A DNA stretch of 6,597 bases from GCA-002728855 sp036340635 (GTDB lineage Bacteria > Bacteroidota > Bacteroidia > Flavobacteriales > Flavobacteriaceae). The notes under the pieces were generated by a model. It saw only the letters and a list, made by a program, of their open reading frames with translations. It had not been told where the DNA came from and made no database searches. The position numbers and the translations under genes were made by a program. This document shows positions 1-5,868 of the stretch, one piece after another; within the stretch, counting starts at the first letter, position 1; each line of letters starts with the position of its first letter. The stretch spans positions 1 to 6,597 of the forward strand of contig JAYYYF010000013.1 of the NCBI GenBank assembly GCA_036340635.1. Reading direction: 5' to 3'.

Positions 1-1
1 C

Positions 2-1078
2 TATGATGATTCTAGAAATATAAAAATAGATTTTAGTTTTCCTTCACTTGAAAAGGTTGAGGAAAATCTTTTCAGATATAGACTTCTTGGTTTAAATGAA
101 AATTGGACAGATTGGTCTGCAACAACTGAAGGTATTTTTACTAACCTTTATGAGGGGGATTATATTTTCGAAGTTCAAGCTCTAGACGCAGACTTTAACG
201 AAAGTGAAATCGAAAGTTATCTTTTCTCAATAAGTCCTCCTTGGTACAGATCATTTTTAGCATACTTTATTTATGTTCTTGCTATAGCAGGATTAATATG
301 GTTCTTTGGAAAATACCAAGCCAAACGTTCATTAGCTAAAGCTGAAAATGAAAGAAGAGAAAAGGATCTTGAGGAAGCAAAACAAATTCAAGAAAGTATG
401 CTTCCTAAATCATATCCACAAATTGATGGTTTAAGCATAACAGCTGGTCTTATAACTTCAACAGAGGTTGGTGGTGATTATTATGATTTTTTTGAAAGCA
501 ATGATAAAAATAAAAGTATTCATGTTATTTGTGGTGATGCTACAGGTCATGGAACCGCTGCAGGTATGATGGTATCAATTATTAAATCTGCTCTTAATGG
601 ACTTCCAAATCTGCCAGTTAATGAAATACTTGAGAGGTTGAATAATATTGTTAAGAAAATCAATTTAGGGAGATTAAGGATGAGTTTAAATGTAGCCAAA
701 ATTGATAAAAATGTTATCGAATTAAGTGCTGCAGCAATGCCACCAACTTACTTATTTAATGCAAAATCAAATGTCTGTGAGGAAATTATGATTGAAGGGT
801 TACCCTTAGGAGGCTTAAAAAATGAAAAATTCACAATGCTAAAAAAGAAATTTCAAAAAGGGGATGTATTAGTAATGCTTTCAGATGGATTACCAGAAGC
901 TTCTAATGAAAATAAGGAGATGTATGATTATGACAGAATTAAAGAATTGATTAAGAATAATCATACAAAAGAGCCAAAAGAGATAAAAAAAGAATTTTTC
1001 AATAGTCTCAATTCATGGCTGGATGGAGGAATTCCAGATGACGACGTCACATTAGTTATTGTAAAAAAAGTTGCTTAG
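2..1078 (+). CDS. Y_Y_Y-domain membrane sensor with SpoIIE/PP2C serine phosphatase domain (5' truncated)
   Basis: The reading frame is open from the window edge, so the 358 visible residues are only the C-terminal part of a longer protein. Residues 1-80 look like the end of a Y_Y_Y (triple tyrosine) domain (FRYRLLGLNENWTDWS, then YEGDYIFEVQALD). A hydrophobic membrane segment lies at about 84-103, a charged helical linker at 104-132, and a SpoIIE-type PP2C phosphatase domain at about 128-356. Metal-binding motifs are intact: GGDYYD (157-162), GDATGHG (178-184), SDGLPE (294-299) and PDDDVTLV (345-352). The ATG at 398 lies inside the conserved QIQESMLP linker and is not the true start. Relatives usually carry a periplasmic beta-propeller upstream, inferred here. 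The likely role is sensing an extracytoplasmic signal and dephosphorylating a STAS anti-sigma antagonist, plausibly the one at 5526-5867. It converges on the - strand array with a 21-base gap. Confidence 0.95.
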   Translation, partial: YDDSRNIKIDFSFPSLEKVEENLFRYRLLGLNENWTDWSATTEGIFTNLYEGDYIFEVQALDADFNESEIESYLFSISPPWYRSFLAYFIYVLAIAGLIWFFGKYQAKRSLAKAENERREKDLEEAKQIQESMLPKSYPQIDGLSITAGLITSTEVGGDYYDFFESNDKNKSIHVICGDATGHGTAAGMMVSIIKSALNGLPNLPVNEILERLNNIVKKINLGRLRMSLNVAKIDKNVIELSAAAMPPTYLFNAKSNVCEEIMIEGLPLGGLKNEKFTMLKKKFQKGDVLVMLSDGLPEASNENKEMYDYDRIKELIKNNHTKEPKEIKKEFFNSLNSWLDGGIPDDDVTLVIVKKVA

Positions 1079-1099
1079 AGAGAAAAATTTTTGGCCAAT

Positions 1100-1477
1100 T
1101 TAGTTTGTAGAATATGTAGAAAAGGTTTGTGTACTTCCACCCTTTTTCAGAGAATAGTTGGTTTTTTTATTTTTTTCTGTCTTAAAAGAATTATTTTTTG
1201 TTTTTATTTTTTTAGATTTATTTTGAGATCCATAACCATTGTAAGTGGATTTTTTGTTTAATGACTTAGTTTGGTTTTCAGAAGTTTCAATGGAATTTTT
1301 GTATGCTGCAATCCTGTCGTTTTTAGTAAATAATTCTCCACTTTGTTTGTCAATTTTTGAAAAAGCGTCAAGCGCTTTATCATTGCTCTTGATATTATCT
1401 TTTTTATTTGGCCCACAACAAATTAAAAGTATTAGGATCAGAATTAGATTAACAAAATTGAATTTTTTAAAAATCAT
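1100..1477 (-). CDS. Small lysine-rich lipoprotein, family B copy 1
   Basis: This 125-residue protein is not a family I recognise. It has a hydrophobic signal segment (about 8-20) ending in a Cys pair (C20, C21). The lipobox is poor because Ile or Cys would stand at -1, so lipidation is less certain than in copies 2 and 3. The conserved core runs DAFSKIDK (37-44), LFT (49-51), R55, Y59 and S62, then TYNGYGS (78-84). The tail at 85-125 has 11 Lys and one acidic residue, and the protein ends FSTYSTN. The tail is probably disordered. It is the last gene of the array, 9 bases after its A partner. The start is the ATG at 1477, just ahead of the signal peptide. Function is unknown; surface or periplasmic attachment is inferred from the N-terminus. 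Confidence 0.85.
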   Translation of the reverse strand: MIFKKFNFVNLILILILLICCGPNKKDNIKSNDKALDAFSKIDKQSGELFTKNDRIAAYKNSIETSENQTKSLNKKSTYNGYGSQNKSKKIKTKNNSFKTEKNKKTNYSLKKGGSTQTFSTYSTN

Positions 1478-1486
1478 TGTAGAATT

Positions 1487-2401
1487 TTATTTAACTCTCT
1501 TGTAAACAAGACCTAAATTTGATTGATTTACTTCGAGAGTATCTTTACCTACTTGAAGAAATAAATCATCATTGTAGAAAACAACTTTGTGATATATAAC
1601 ATTTGTTCTTGGGGGACTACTTTGTAGGCTATTTCCCGATCCCCATTCCGGCCATTCAGCTAAATTTCCATTGTCATCATAATCGAATTGACCATAACCT
1701 CCATATCCACCGTAAGCCGCTTTGTTCGGGTCTCCAATCATACCGGTTTCATCAACTTGATACATATATCTTCCTCTATACATAACTTTAACATCTAAAA
1801 CAGCGTCACTAGGAATTGAAATTGTATCAGTAGGAATTCCATTTACGTAATTTATTCTATATACTCTTTTCCAGACACCGTCAATTTTAGTTTTTGGGGA
1901 TAATTCTTCTAATGGTTCATAATATTCAGCTTCACTGCTGTTAGGACCACCAGTCTTCTGCGAATATGATTTTTGTGTTAAATTTACGCTCATAGCATAA
2001 GTTTCATTCGAAACATTCAGAGAATCTTTATAATTCTTCAAATATGCACCAAACCATCCTGTTCCATTTGCCATAAACTCGGTTAGCGAGTCGTATGAAT
2101 GGATTGAAAATTTACCATAACCGCCCATACCAGCATTCCAAGGATTATTAACGGTATCCGCAAAATTATTCATCCACATAGCATTTCCATCAACATAAGC
2201 TTTTATCTGTTTATAGCTAGGATTATCTGAATTTTCAATTAAAATGGTATCAACTGCAACTCCATTTACGTATTGCACTGTCCCTTTTCTATCCCAAAAT
2301 CCAGAAATGTCTGACTTGTAGGTACTGGTGTCTTTTTTTGATTCGCTTTTACACGAAAATATCAATAAAGATGTGATTGTAAATAGAATTATTTTTTTCA
2401 T
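1487..2401 (-). CDS. Two-repeat (lipocalin-like) lipoprotein, family A copy 1
   Basis: This 304-residue protein starts with a lysine-rich signal peptide and a lipobox-like IFSC, giving a mature Cys17. It has two diverged repeats. Repeat 1 (about 32-162) shows GFW, VNGVAVDT (45-52), GGYGKF (93-98) and NGTG. Repeat 2 (about 173-304) shows GVWKR, VNGIPTDT (186-193), GGYGQF (234-239), WGSG (253-256), NDDLFLQV and LVYKR at the end. A GxW start followed by alternating beta-type segments resembles lipocalin-like domains of Bacteroidota lipoproteins; that fold is inferred from the pattern and not proven. No catalytic motif is visible. The protein is probably anchored by lipid in the outer membrane or facing the periplasm. 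It lies 8 bases after B copy 2 and 9 bases before B copy 1. It is closest to A copy 2, especially at residues 202-217. Confidence 0.87.
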   Translation of the reverse strand: MKKIILFTITSLLIFSCKSESKKDTSTYKSDISGFWDRKGTVQYVNGVAVDTILIENSDNPSYKQIKAYVDGNAMWMNNFADTVNNPWNAGMGGYGKFSIHSYDSLTEFMANGTGWFGAYLKNYKDSLNVSNETYAMSVNLTQKSYSQKTGGPNSSEAEYYEPLEELSPKTKIDGVWKRVYRINYVNGIPTDTISIPSDAVLDVKVMYRGRYMYQVDETGMIGDPNKAAYGGYGGYGQFDYDDNGNLAEWPEWGSGNSLQSSPPRTNVIYHKVVFYNDDLFLQVGKDTLEVNQSNLGLVYKRVK

Positions 2402-2409
2402 TTTAAGTA

Positions 2410-2763
2410 TCAGTTTGTTGAATATGTTGAATATGTTTGAGGAGCTGAATTAGTCTGGTAGGAATAATTAGCTTTTTTGTTTTTTGATTTTAAACTTATC
2501 GATTTATTTTTTTCTTTTTTCTTTTTTGATGAACCATAGCCGTTATAAGAAATATTTTTTTCTAAAGATTCCTTTTTGTCAAGATTATTCACTAAGGAAT
2601 TTTTATAATTTTTCCTTCTATCTTCCTTAGTAAAAAGGCCTTCCTCTTTTTTATCGATCTTTGCAAAAGCGTCAACAACATTAGAATCTGAATTAGAATC
2701 ATTCCTCTCGCTACAAGAATAAAAATATCCTAACACTAAAAATAGAATGATTTTTTTTTTCAA
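2410..2763 (-). CDS. Small lysine-rich lipoprotein, family B copy 2 (TTG start)
   Basis: This 117-residue protein is unrecognised. The signal segment at 1-16 ends in YFYSC, giving a mature Cys17. The shared core is DAFAKIDK (31-38), LFTKEDRR (43-50) and SYNGYGS (72-78). The tail at 79-97 has 10 Lys and one Glu, followed by a Ser/Thr/Tyr-rich end closing in STYSTN. The chosen start is TTG at 2763. No ATG or GTG exists between the upstream in-frame stop (2773-2775) and the signal peptide, and a start here gives MKKKIILF, like its siblings. TTG is followed directly by a run of ten A on the coding strand. The gene lies 5 bases after A copy 2 and 8 bases before A copy 1. Residues 31-78 align with B copy 3 without gaps. 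Function is unknown. Confidence 0.83.
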   Translation of the reverse strand: MKKKIILFLVLGYFYSCSERNDSNSDSNVVDAFAKIDKKEEGLFTKEDRRKNYKNSLVNNLDKKESLEKNISYNGYGSSKKKKEKNKSISLKSKNKKANYSYQTNSAPQTYSTYSTN

Positions 2764-2768
2764 AATAT

Positions 2769-3713
2769 TTATTTAATTCTTTTGTAAACTAATCCTCTTC
2801 CTGTGGCTCCACTTCCTTCAAGAACTCCTGCATTTTGGTTGTCAACCTGCAAAAATAAGTCATCATTAAAGAAAGTAATTTCGTGACTTTGTATGTAATT
2901 TCCTCTATCAGGATTAGCAGCATTTGCGTCTTCTTCATTCCATCCTCCTGATCCCCATTCAAATTTTTCTTTTAAAATATTTTTATCAGAATCTAATTCA
3001 AAAGTTCCATAACCACCAAAACCTCCATGTCCTAATTCGTTTTCATCAAACATTCCAGTTTGGTCTACCTGGTACATATATCTTCCCCTATACATTACTT
3101 TAACGTCCAGAATAATGTCACTAGGGGCTGATGTTGTATCTACTGGAACATTATTTACGTAAGCTATTTCATAAACTCGTTTCCATACCCCATCAATTCT
3201 TGATTTGGGTTTTAAATCAGGAAGTTTTTCCCAATACTCAGCGTATTCAGCGCCAGCGCCACCTTTTTGAGAAAAGACCTTATCGCCCAGATTTATACTC
3301 ATATTCCATGCTCTGAAATCCTGATTTTCTTCATCTTTATATTTTTTTATACTAGCCCCCATGAGTCCAGTTCCATGAGTGATTAATTCCGTTAAAGAGT
3401 CCCGCGAGTAAATATTAAATTTTCCATATCCCCCAGCACCGCCTTTCCATGGAGCTAACGAATCTTTCCAAAAATTATTAATCCACATAACTCTATCAGT
3501 AAGAAATGCCTTTATTTGTTTGTTATCTGGTGTTTTGGAATCTTTAAAAGCTAATGTGTCAACAGCGATACCATTCATCAGCTGAATTGTTCCGACTCTA
3601 TTCCAAAAACCAAGAATGTCTTCCTCATAAGTATTTTCATTTTTATTTGTCTGATTATTACCACAAGAAATAACTATTGATATTGAAACAATGAGAAATA
3701 TTTTTTTTAACAT
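2769..3713 (-). CDS. Two-repeat (lipocalin-like) lipoprotein, family A copy 2
   Basis: This 314-residue protein has a signal peptide with VISC, giving a mature Cys17. Repeat 1 (about 33-163) carries GFW, MNGIAVDT (46-53), GGYGKF (94-99), SLTEL and HGTG. Repeat 2 (about 172-314) carries GVWKR, VNNVPVDT (186-193), MYRGRYMYQVD, GGYGTF (233-238), WGSG (253-256), NDDLFLQV and LVYKR. It has a Gly/Asn-rich loop near 291-306 that the other copies lack in this form. As in its paralogues, the motifs fit a duplicated beta-barrel domain, but no enzymatic residues can be named. It follows B copy 3 by 8 bases and precedes B copy 2 by 5 bases, so co-translation with B copy 2 is likely. It is most similar to A copy 1. 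Confidence 0.87.
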   Translation of the reverse strand: MLKKIFLIVSISIVISCGNNQTNKNENTYEEDILGFWNRVGTIQLMNGIAVDTLAFKDSKTPDNKQIKAFLTDRVMWINNFWKDSLAPWKGGAGGYGKFNIYSRDSLTELITHGTGLMGASIKKYKDEENQDFRAWNMSINLGDKVFSQKGGAGAEYAEYWEKLPDLKPKSRIDGVWKRVYEIAYVNNVPVDTTSAPSDIILDVKVMYRGRYMYQVDQTGMFDENELGHGGFGGYGTFELDSDKNILKEKFEWGSGGWNEEDANAANPDRGNYIQSHEITFFNDDLFLQVDNQNAGVLEGSGATGRGLVYKRIK

Positions 3714-3721
3714 AATTTATT

Positions 3722-4060
3722 TTAATTAGTTGAATAAGCTGAGAAGCCTGCATTGGAGAATTTAGGCTTAGCAACTTTATTTTTTTTGATTTTTTTACTT
3801 GATTCCTTCTTTTCTACTCTTTTTGCAGAACCATATCCACTATAACTAGAATTAGCAGTTAGAGATGCTTTTATTGATTCAGATTTTTTAAGGGATTTGT
3901 TGTAAGAATTAATTCTTTCTTGTTCAGTAAATAGTTTTTTGTCTCTTTTGTCAATTTTATCGAAAGCATTTGACTTTGCCTTTCCTTCTTTTGCCTTTGC
4001 ATCTGAGCATGAATAAGCTACACTAAATAAAATTATAACAAATAATAAAAGTTTTTTCAT
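3722..4060 (-). CDS. Small lysine-rich lipoprotein, family B copy 3
   Basis: This 112-residue protein is unrecognised. A longer open frame runs back to 4201, but the 47 extra codons overlap the A copy 3 coding region. The ATG at 4060 puts MKKLLLF and a normal signal peptide at the N-terminus, matching the sibling layout, so that start is used. The lipobox-like VAYSC gives a mature Cys18. The shared core is NAFDKIDK (31-38), LFTEQER (43-49) and SYSGYGS (72-78). The tail at 79-100 has 10 Lys and one Arg against two Glu, and the protein ends SAYSTN. It begins 10 bases after the stop of A copy 3 and lies 8 bases before A copy 2. It is the most diverged B copy, paralleling the divergence of its A partner. 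Confidence 0.85.
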   Translation of the reverse strand: MKKLLLFVIILFSVAYSCSDAKAKEGKAKSNAFDKIDKRDKKLFTEQERINSYNKSLKKSESIKASLTANSSYSGYGSAKRVEKKESSKKIKKNKVAKPKFSNAGFSAYSTN

Positions 4061-4070
4061 AAATCTATGT

Positions 4071-5018
4071 TTACTGTACTCTTCTGTATACCACACCTCT
4101 ACCTGCCTGAGGATTTGGTCGATCAAGGGTATCTTTCGTAATCTGAAGATACATATCGTCATCATAAAATGAAACGGAAGCATAATGAGCGGTAGAAGCA
4201 TTTCTTGGGGGAAAATTATTTACAACTCCGGCTCCTGAGCCAAATTCATTATATTCAACCATGTTGCCTTTGCCGTCATAATCAATTTGGCCATAACCCA
4301 AAAAGCCTCCATGCCATGGGTCATTAACATCTTTTATTAAATTTGTTTGATCAACTACAACCATGAAATAGCCATCTTGAATTATTTTCAAATCAAGTAC
4401 TGCGTCGGCTGGGACTTTAGTTGTATCAACTGCAACTCCATTAACATATGATATTTCATAAGCTCTTTTCCATACTCCATCCATTTTTGATTTTCTGAGA
4501 GGGGGTAACTTTTCATAATATTCACCATATCTGATATTGTCATCTGAGTTAGGAACCCTACCTCCTAATTGTGTATAATTTTGGTCACTCAAGTAATAAC
4601 CAAAAGGAAATCTCATTGCGGAAATTTTTAATGAATCCTTATTGTATTTAAGCCAAGGGCCGAATCCGCCACAACCATGTGACATAAATTCTGTTAAAGT
4701 ATCTTTGGAAATATTAAATTTTCCATAACCGCCCTGGGCCCCATATGGATCGGATTTGTTAACGGCATTATTAACCCACAAAACGTTTCCTTTTGAGTAA
4801 ACCTTTATATTTCTAAAGCCTTTTTCTTCTCCAGTGTCGTCTATATCATATAAAAGCGTGTCGACTGGCACTCCATTTACAAATTGAATTGTCCCTTTTC
4901 TTTCCCAAAAACCCTCAATAGGTAGTTCAGTTTCAGATTTTAAATTTTTTTTAGGACCCTCTCCACACGATACCAATAAAAAAATGGAAATTATAGTTAA
5001 ACTTCTGATAAGATACAT
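4071..5018 (-). CDS. Two-repeat (lipocalin-like) lipoprotein, family A copy 3 (first gene of array)
   Basis: This 315-residue protein has a signal peptide ending LLVSC, the best lipobox in the array (mature Cys18). Repeat 1 (about 34-170) has GFW, VNGVPVDT (48-55), GGYGKF (96-101), DTLTEF and HGCG. Repeat 2 (about 178-315) has GVWKR, VNGVAVDT (192-199), LGYGQI (240-245), FGSG (259-262), DDDMYLQI and VVYRR. It is the most diverged A copy: the MYRGRYMYQVD block of the others is IIQDGYFMVVVDQ here, and a second Cys (C116) replaces the Thr of the GTG motif. As the gene nearest the divergent intergenic region it is probably first to be transcribed. The ATG at 5018 gives a proper signal peptide. 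Function is unknown; the lipocalin-like fold is an inference. Confidence 0.87.
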   Translation of the reverse strand: MYLIRSLTIISIFLLVSCGEGPKKNLKSETELPIEGFWERKGTIQFVNGVPVDTLLYDIDDTGEEKGFRNIKVYSKGNVLWVNNAVNKSDPYGAQGGYGKFNISKDTLTEFMSHGCGGFGPWLKYNKDSLKISAMRFPFGYYLSDQNYTQLGGRVPNSDDNIRYGEYYEKLPPLRKSKMDGVWKRAYEISYVNGVAVDTTKVPADAVLDLKIIQDGYFMVVVDQTNLIKDVNDPWHGGFLGYGQIDYDGKGNMVEYNEFGSGAGVVNNFPPRNASTAHYASVSFYDDDMYLQITKDTLDRPNPQAGRGVVYRRVQ

Positions 5019-5110
5019 ATTAGAAAATTTATATTGATTTATGATTAATTTTATATAAATATAATTTTTATATAACTTAGATGCAAGTATTCATAAACCA
5101 ATTTTAAATA
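5019..5110. promoter_or_regulatory. Divergent intergenic region between lipoprotein array and kinase/STAS operon
   Basis: These 92 bases are almost entirely A and T and separate the start codons of two divergent transcription units, so both promoters should lie here. On the + strand a weak candidate is TTGATT (5034-5039) with TATAAT (5060-5065), but the 20-base spacing is long for a sigma-70 type promoter. TAACTTAG (5073-5080) is a one-mismatch match to the Bacteroidota TAnnTTTG element but lacks a well-placed upstream TTG. No Shine-Dalgarno sequence precedes the ATG at 5111. No clear operator palindrome was seen. Confidence 0.5.
5056..5086 (-). promoter_or_regulatory. Candidate Bacteroidota-type promoter for the lipoprotein array
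   Basis: On the - strand, TTG (5086-5084) is followed after 20 bases by TATATTTA (5063-5056). This matches the Bacteroidota -33/-7 pattern TTG...TAnnTTTG at every defined base except the last. Transcription would start near 5050 and leave a leader of about 30 bases before the ATG at 5018. In sequence this AT-rich, such a match can arise by chance. Confidence 0.35.
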
Positions 5111-5533
5111 ATGAAGAAAAACCCAACAGTCGAACTAAAACTTCCCATTTTAAAGGATATGGAGCTTGTCGCAACACATACTTCTGATGTTGTAGCAAAG
5201 CATATGAATTTATCTGAGGAAAAATCTGCTGAAATTTCTATGGCACTGATAGAAGCATGTATCAATGCTTTTGAACATTCTGAAACAAAAGAGGATATAT
5301 ACATTCATTTTATAATAAGCGATGAAAACCTTACGATTAAAGTAATTGATAAAGGTGTTGGGTTTGATGCTTCTGCGATAGAACTACCTAATATAGACCA
5401 AAAAATAACAGACGAAAGAAAAAGAGGTTGGGGCCTTATGCTTATTAAAGAACTAATGGACAAAGTTGATTATGAATCTGATAATACTGGAACAACATTA
5501 ACAATGACTAAAAATAAAAAGACCGATGAGTAG
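5111..5533 (+). CDS. RsbW/SpoIIAB-like serine kinase, anti-sigma factor (HATPase_c)
   Basis: This 140-residue protein is the normal length for a stand-alone GHKL anti-sigma kinase. The ATP-binding motifs are complete. The N-box runs from E48 through N52 and H56 (EACINAFEHS). The G1 box is DKGVGF (80-85) and the glycine-rich G2 region is RGWGLMLIKELMD (105-117), followed by the terminal TGTTLTM strand. In this family the protein binds and inhibits a sigma factor or other partner and phosphorylates a STAS antagonist on serine. The next gene encodes such a STAS protein and overlaps this one by 8 bases, strongly implying that they are partners. The start is the ATG at 5111, without a visible ribosome binding site. 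The sigma factor or other target is not in the window. Confidence 0.94.
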   Translation: MKKNPTVELKLPILKDMELVATHTSDVVAKHMNLSEEKSAEISMALIEACINAFEHSETKEDIYIHFIISDENLTIKVIDKGVGFDASAIELPNIDQKITDERKRGWGLMLIKELMDKVDYESDNTGTTLTMTKNKKTDE

Positions 5534-5867
5534 TATTACAGGTAAGAGTATTAGAGACGGAATCGTGATTATTTCAACAGAAGGTTATTTTAATAAAGAT
5601 CTTGGCGAAGCATTAAAAGCAGTCGCTGATGAAGAAATTAAAAATGGCCACAAAAACTTTCTTATTAATCTTGAAAACTCAAAGATTGTAAATAGTATCG
5701 GAGCTTCAATTTTAATTGAAATAATTGAAGATCTTCAGTCCATGGATGGCTCATTAAATTTTTGCAACTTAGCTCCTATCATTGCTAAGACATTCAAGAT
5801 AATGGGGTTAACGAAGTATTGTGAAACTTTTGAAAATGAAGATGCAGCCATAGCTAAATTGGCTTAA
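5526..5867 (+). CDS. STAS-domain anti-sigma factor antagonist (RsbV/SpoIIAA-like)
   Basis: This 113-residue protein is a single STAS domain of typical length. It has an N-terminal strand pair (DGIVIISTEGYFN, 11-23), a helix, the central strand NFLINLENSKIV (44-55), and the phospho-acceptor loop NSIGASILIEI (56-66). The last part, LNFCNLAPIIAKTFKIMGL (77-95), matches the usual strand-helix end of the fold. Ser57 is the likely site phosphorylated by the kinase encoded just upstream, by position in the loop where RsbV-type proteins have DS(S/T)G. Here the next residue is Ile58, so only one hydroxyl residue is available. The unphosphorylated form would bind the kinase and free its target; SpoIIE-type phosphatases regenerate it. 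The ATG at 5526 lies inside the kinase gene's last codons, indicating translational coupling. Confidence 0.94.
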   Translation: MSSITGKSIRDGIVIISTEGYFNKDLGEALKAVADEEIKNGHKNFLINLENSKIVNSIGASILIEIIEDLQSMDGSLNFCNLAPIIAKTFKIMGLTKYCETFENEDAAIAKLA

Positions 5868-5868
5868 A

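Larger units (their letters stand above)
1100..5018 (-). repeat. Three tandem copies of a two-gene lipoprotein unit (A-B)
   Basis: Read on the - strand, the units are 5018-3722, 3713-2410 and 2401-1100, of 1297, 1304 and 1302 bases. Each holds a large A gene followed by a small B gene. Joins between all six genes are 5-10 bases, so a single transcript is likely. A proteins share motifs in the same order throughout and B proteins align end to end. Units 1 (1100-2401) and 2 (2410-3713) are more alike than either is to unit 3 in both A (MYRGRYMYQVD shared) and B (NGYGS and STYSTN against SGYGS and SAYSTN). This suggests the pair duplicated as one block, unit 3 splitting off first. DNA identity is largely eroded, so the duplications are old. 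Confidence 0.9.

Noticed and set aside
398..400. ATG at 398 as the start of a stand-alone phosphatase
   Set aside because: It lies within the conserved linker, and the same frame is open upstream through a membrane segment and Y_Y_Y domain to the window edge.
1079..1099. Possible bidirectional terminator between the convergent phosphatase and B copy 1 genes
   Set aside because: The A5T5 run and the 8-base palindrome TTGGCCAA do not form a stem with a loop and U-tract; arms beyond the palindrome do not pair.
1245..1505. Open frame of 86 codons on the + strand
   Set aside because: It lies antisense to B copy 1 and the end of A copy 1, which are supported by paralogue conservation; it resembles no family.
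1603..1785. Open frame of 60 codons on the + strand, with a similar 61-codon one at 3131-3316
   Set aside because: Both are antisense to conserved A genes and encode unrelated sequences, so they are shadows.
4061..4201. Upstream extension of B copy 3 to an ATG at 4201
   Set aside because: It overlaps the A copy 3 coding region in another frame, and the internal ATG at 4060 gives the signal peptide and layout seen in the sibling genes.
1100..5018. Mobile element carrying the array
   Set aside because: No transposase, integrase, terminal inverted repeats or target duplications were seen at either edge; tandem duplication is sufficient.
5104..5304. Open frame of 66 codons on the - strand
   Set aside because: It is antisense to the kinase gene, whose domain motifs are unmistakable.
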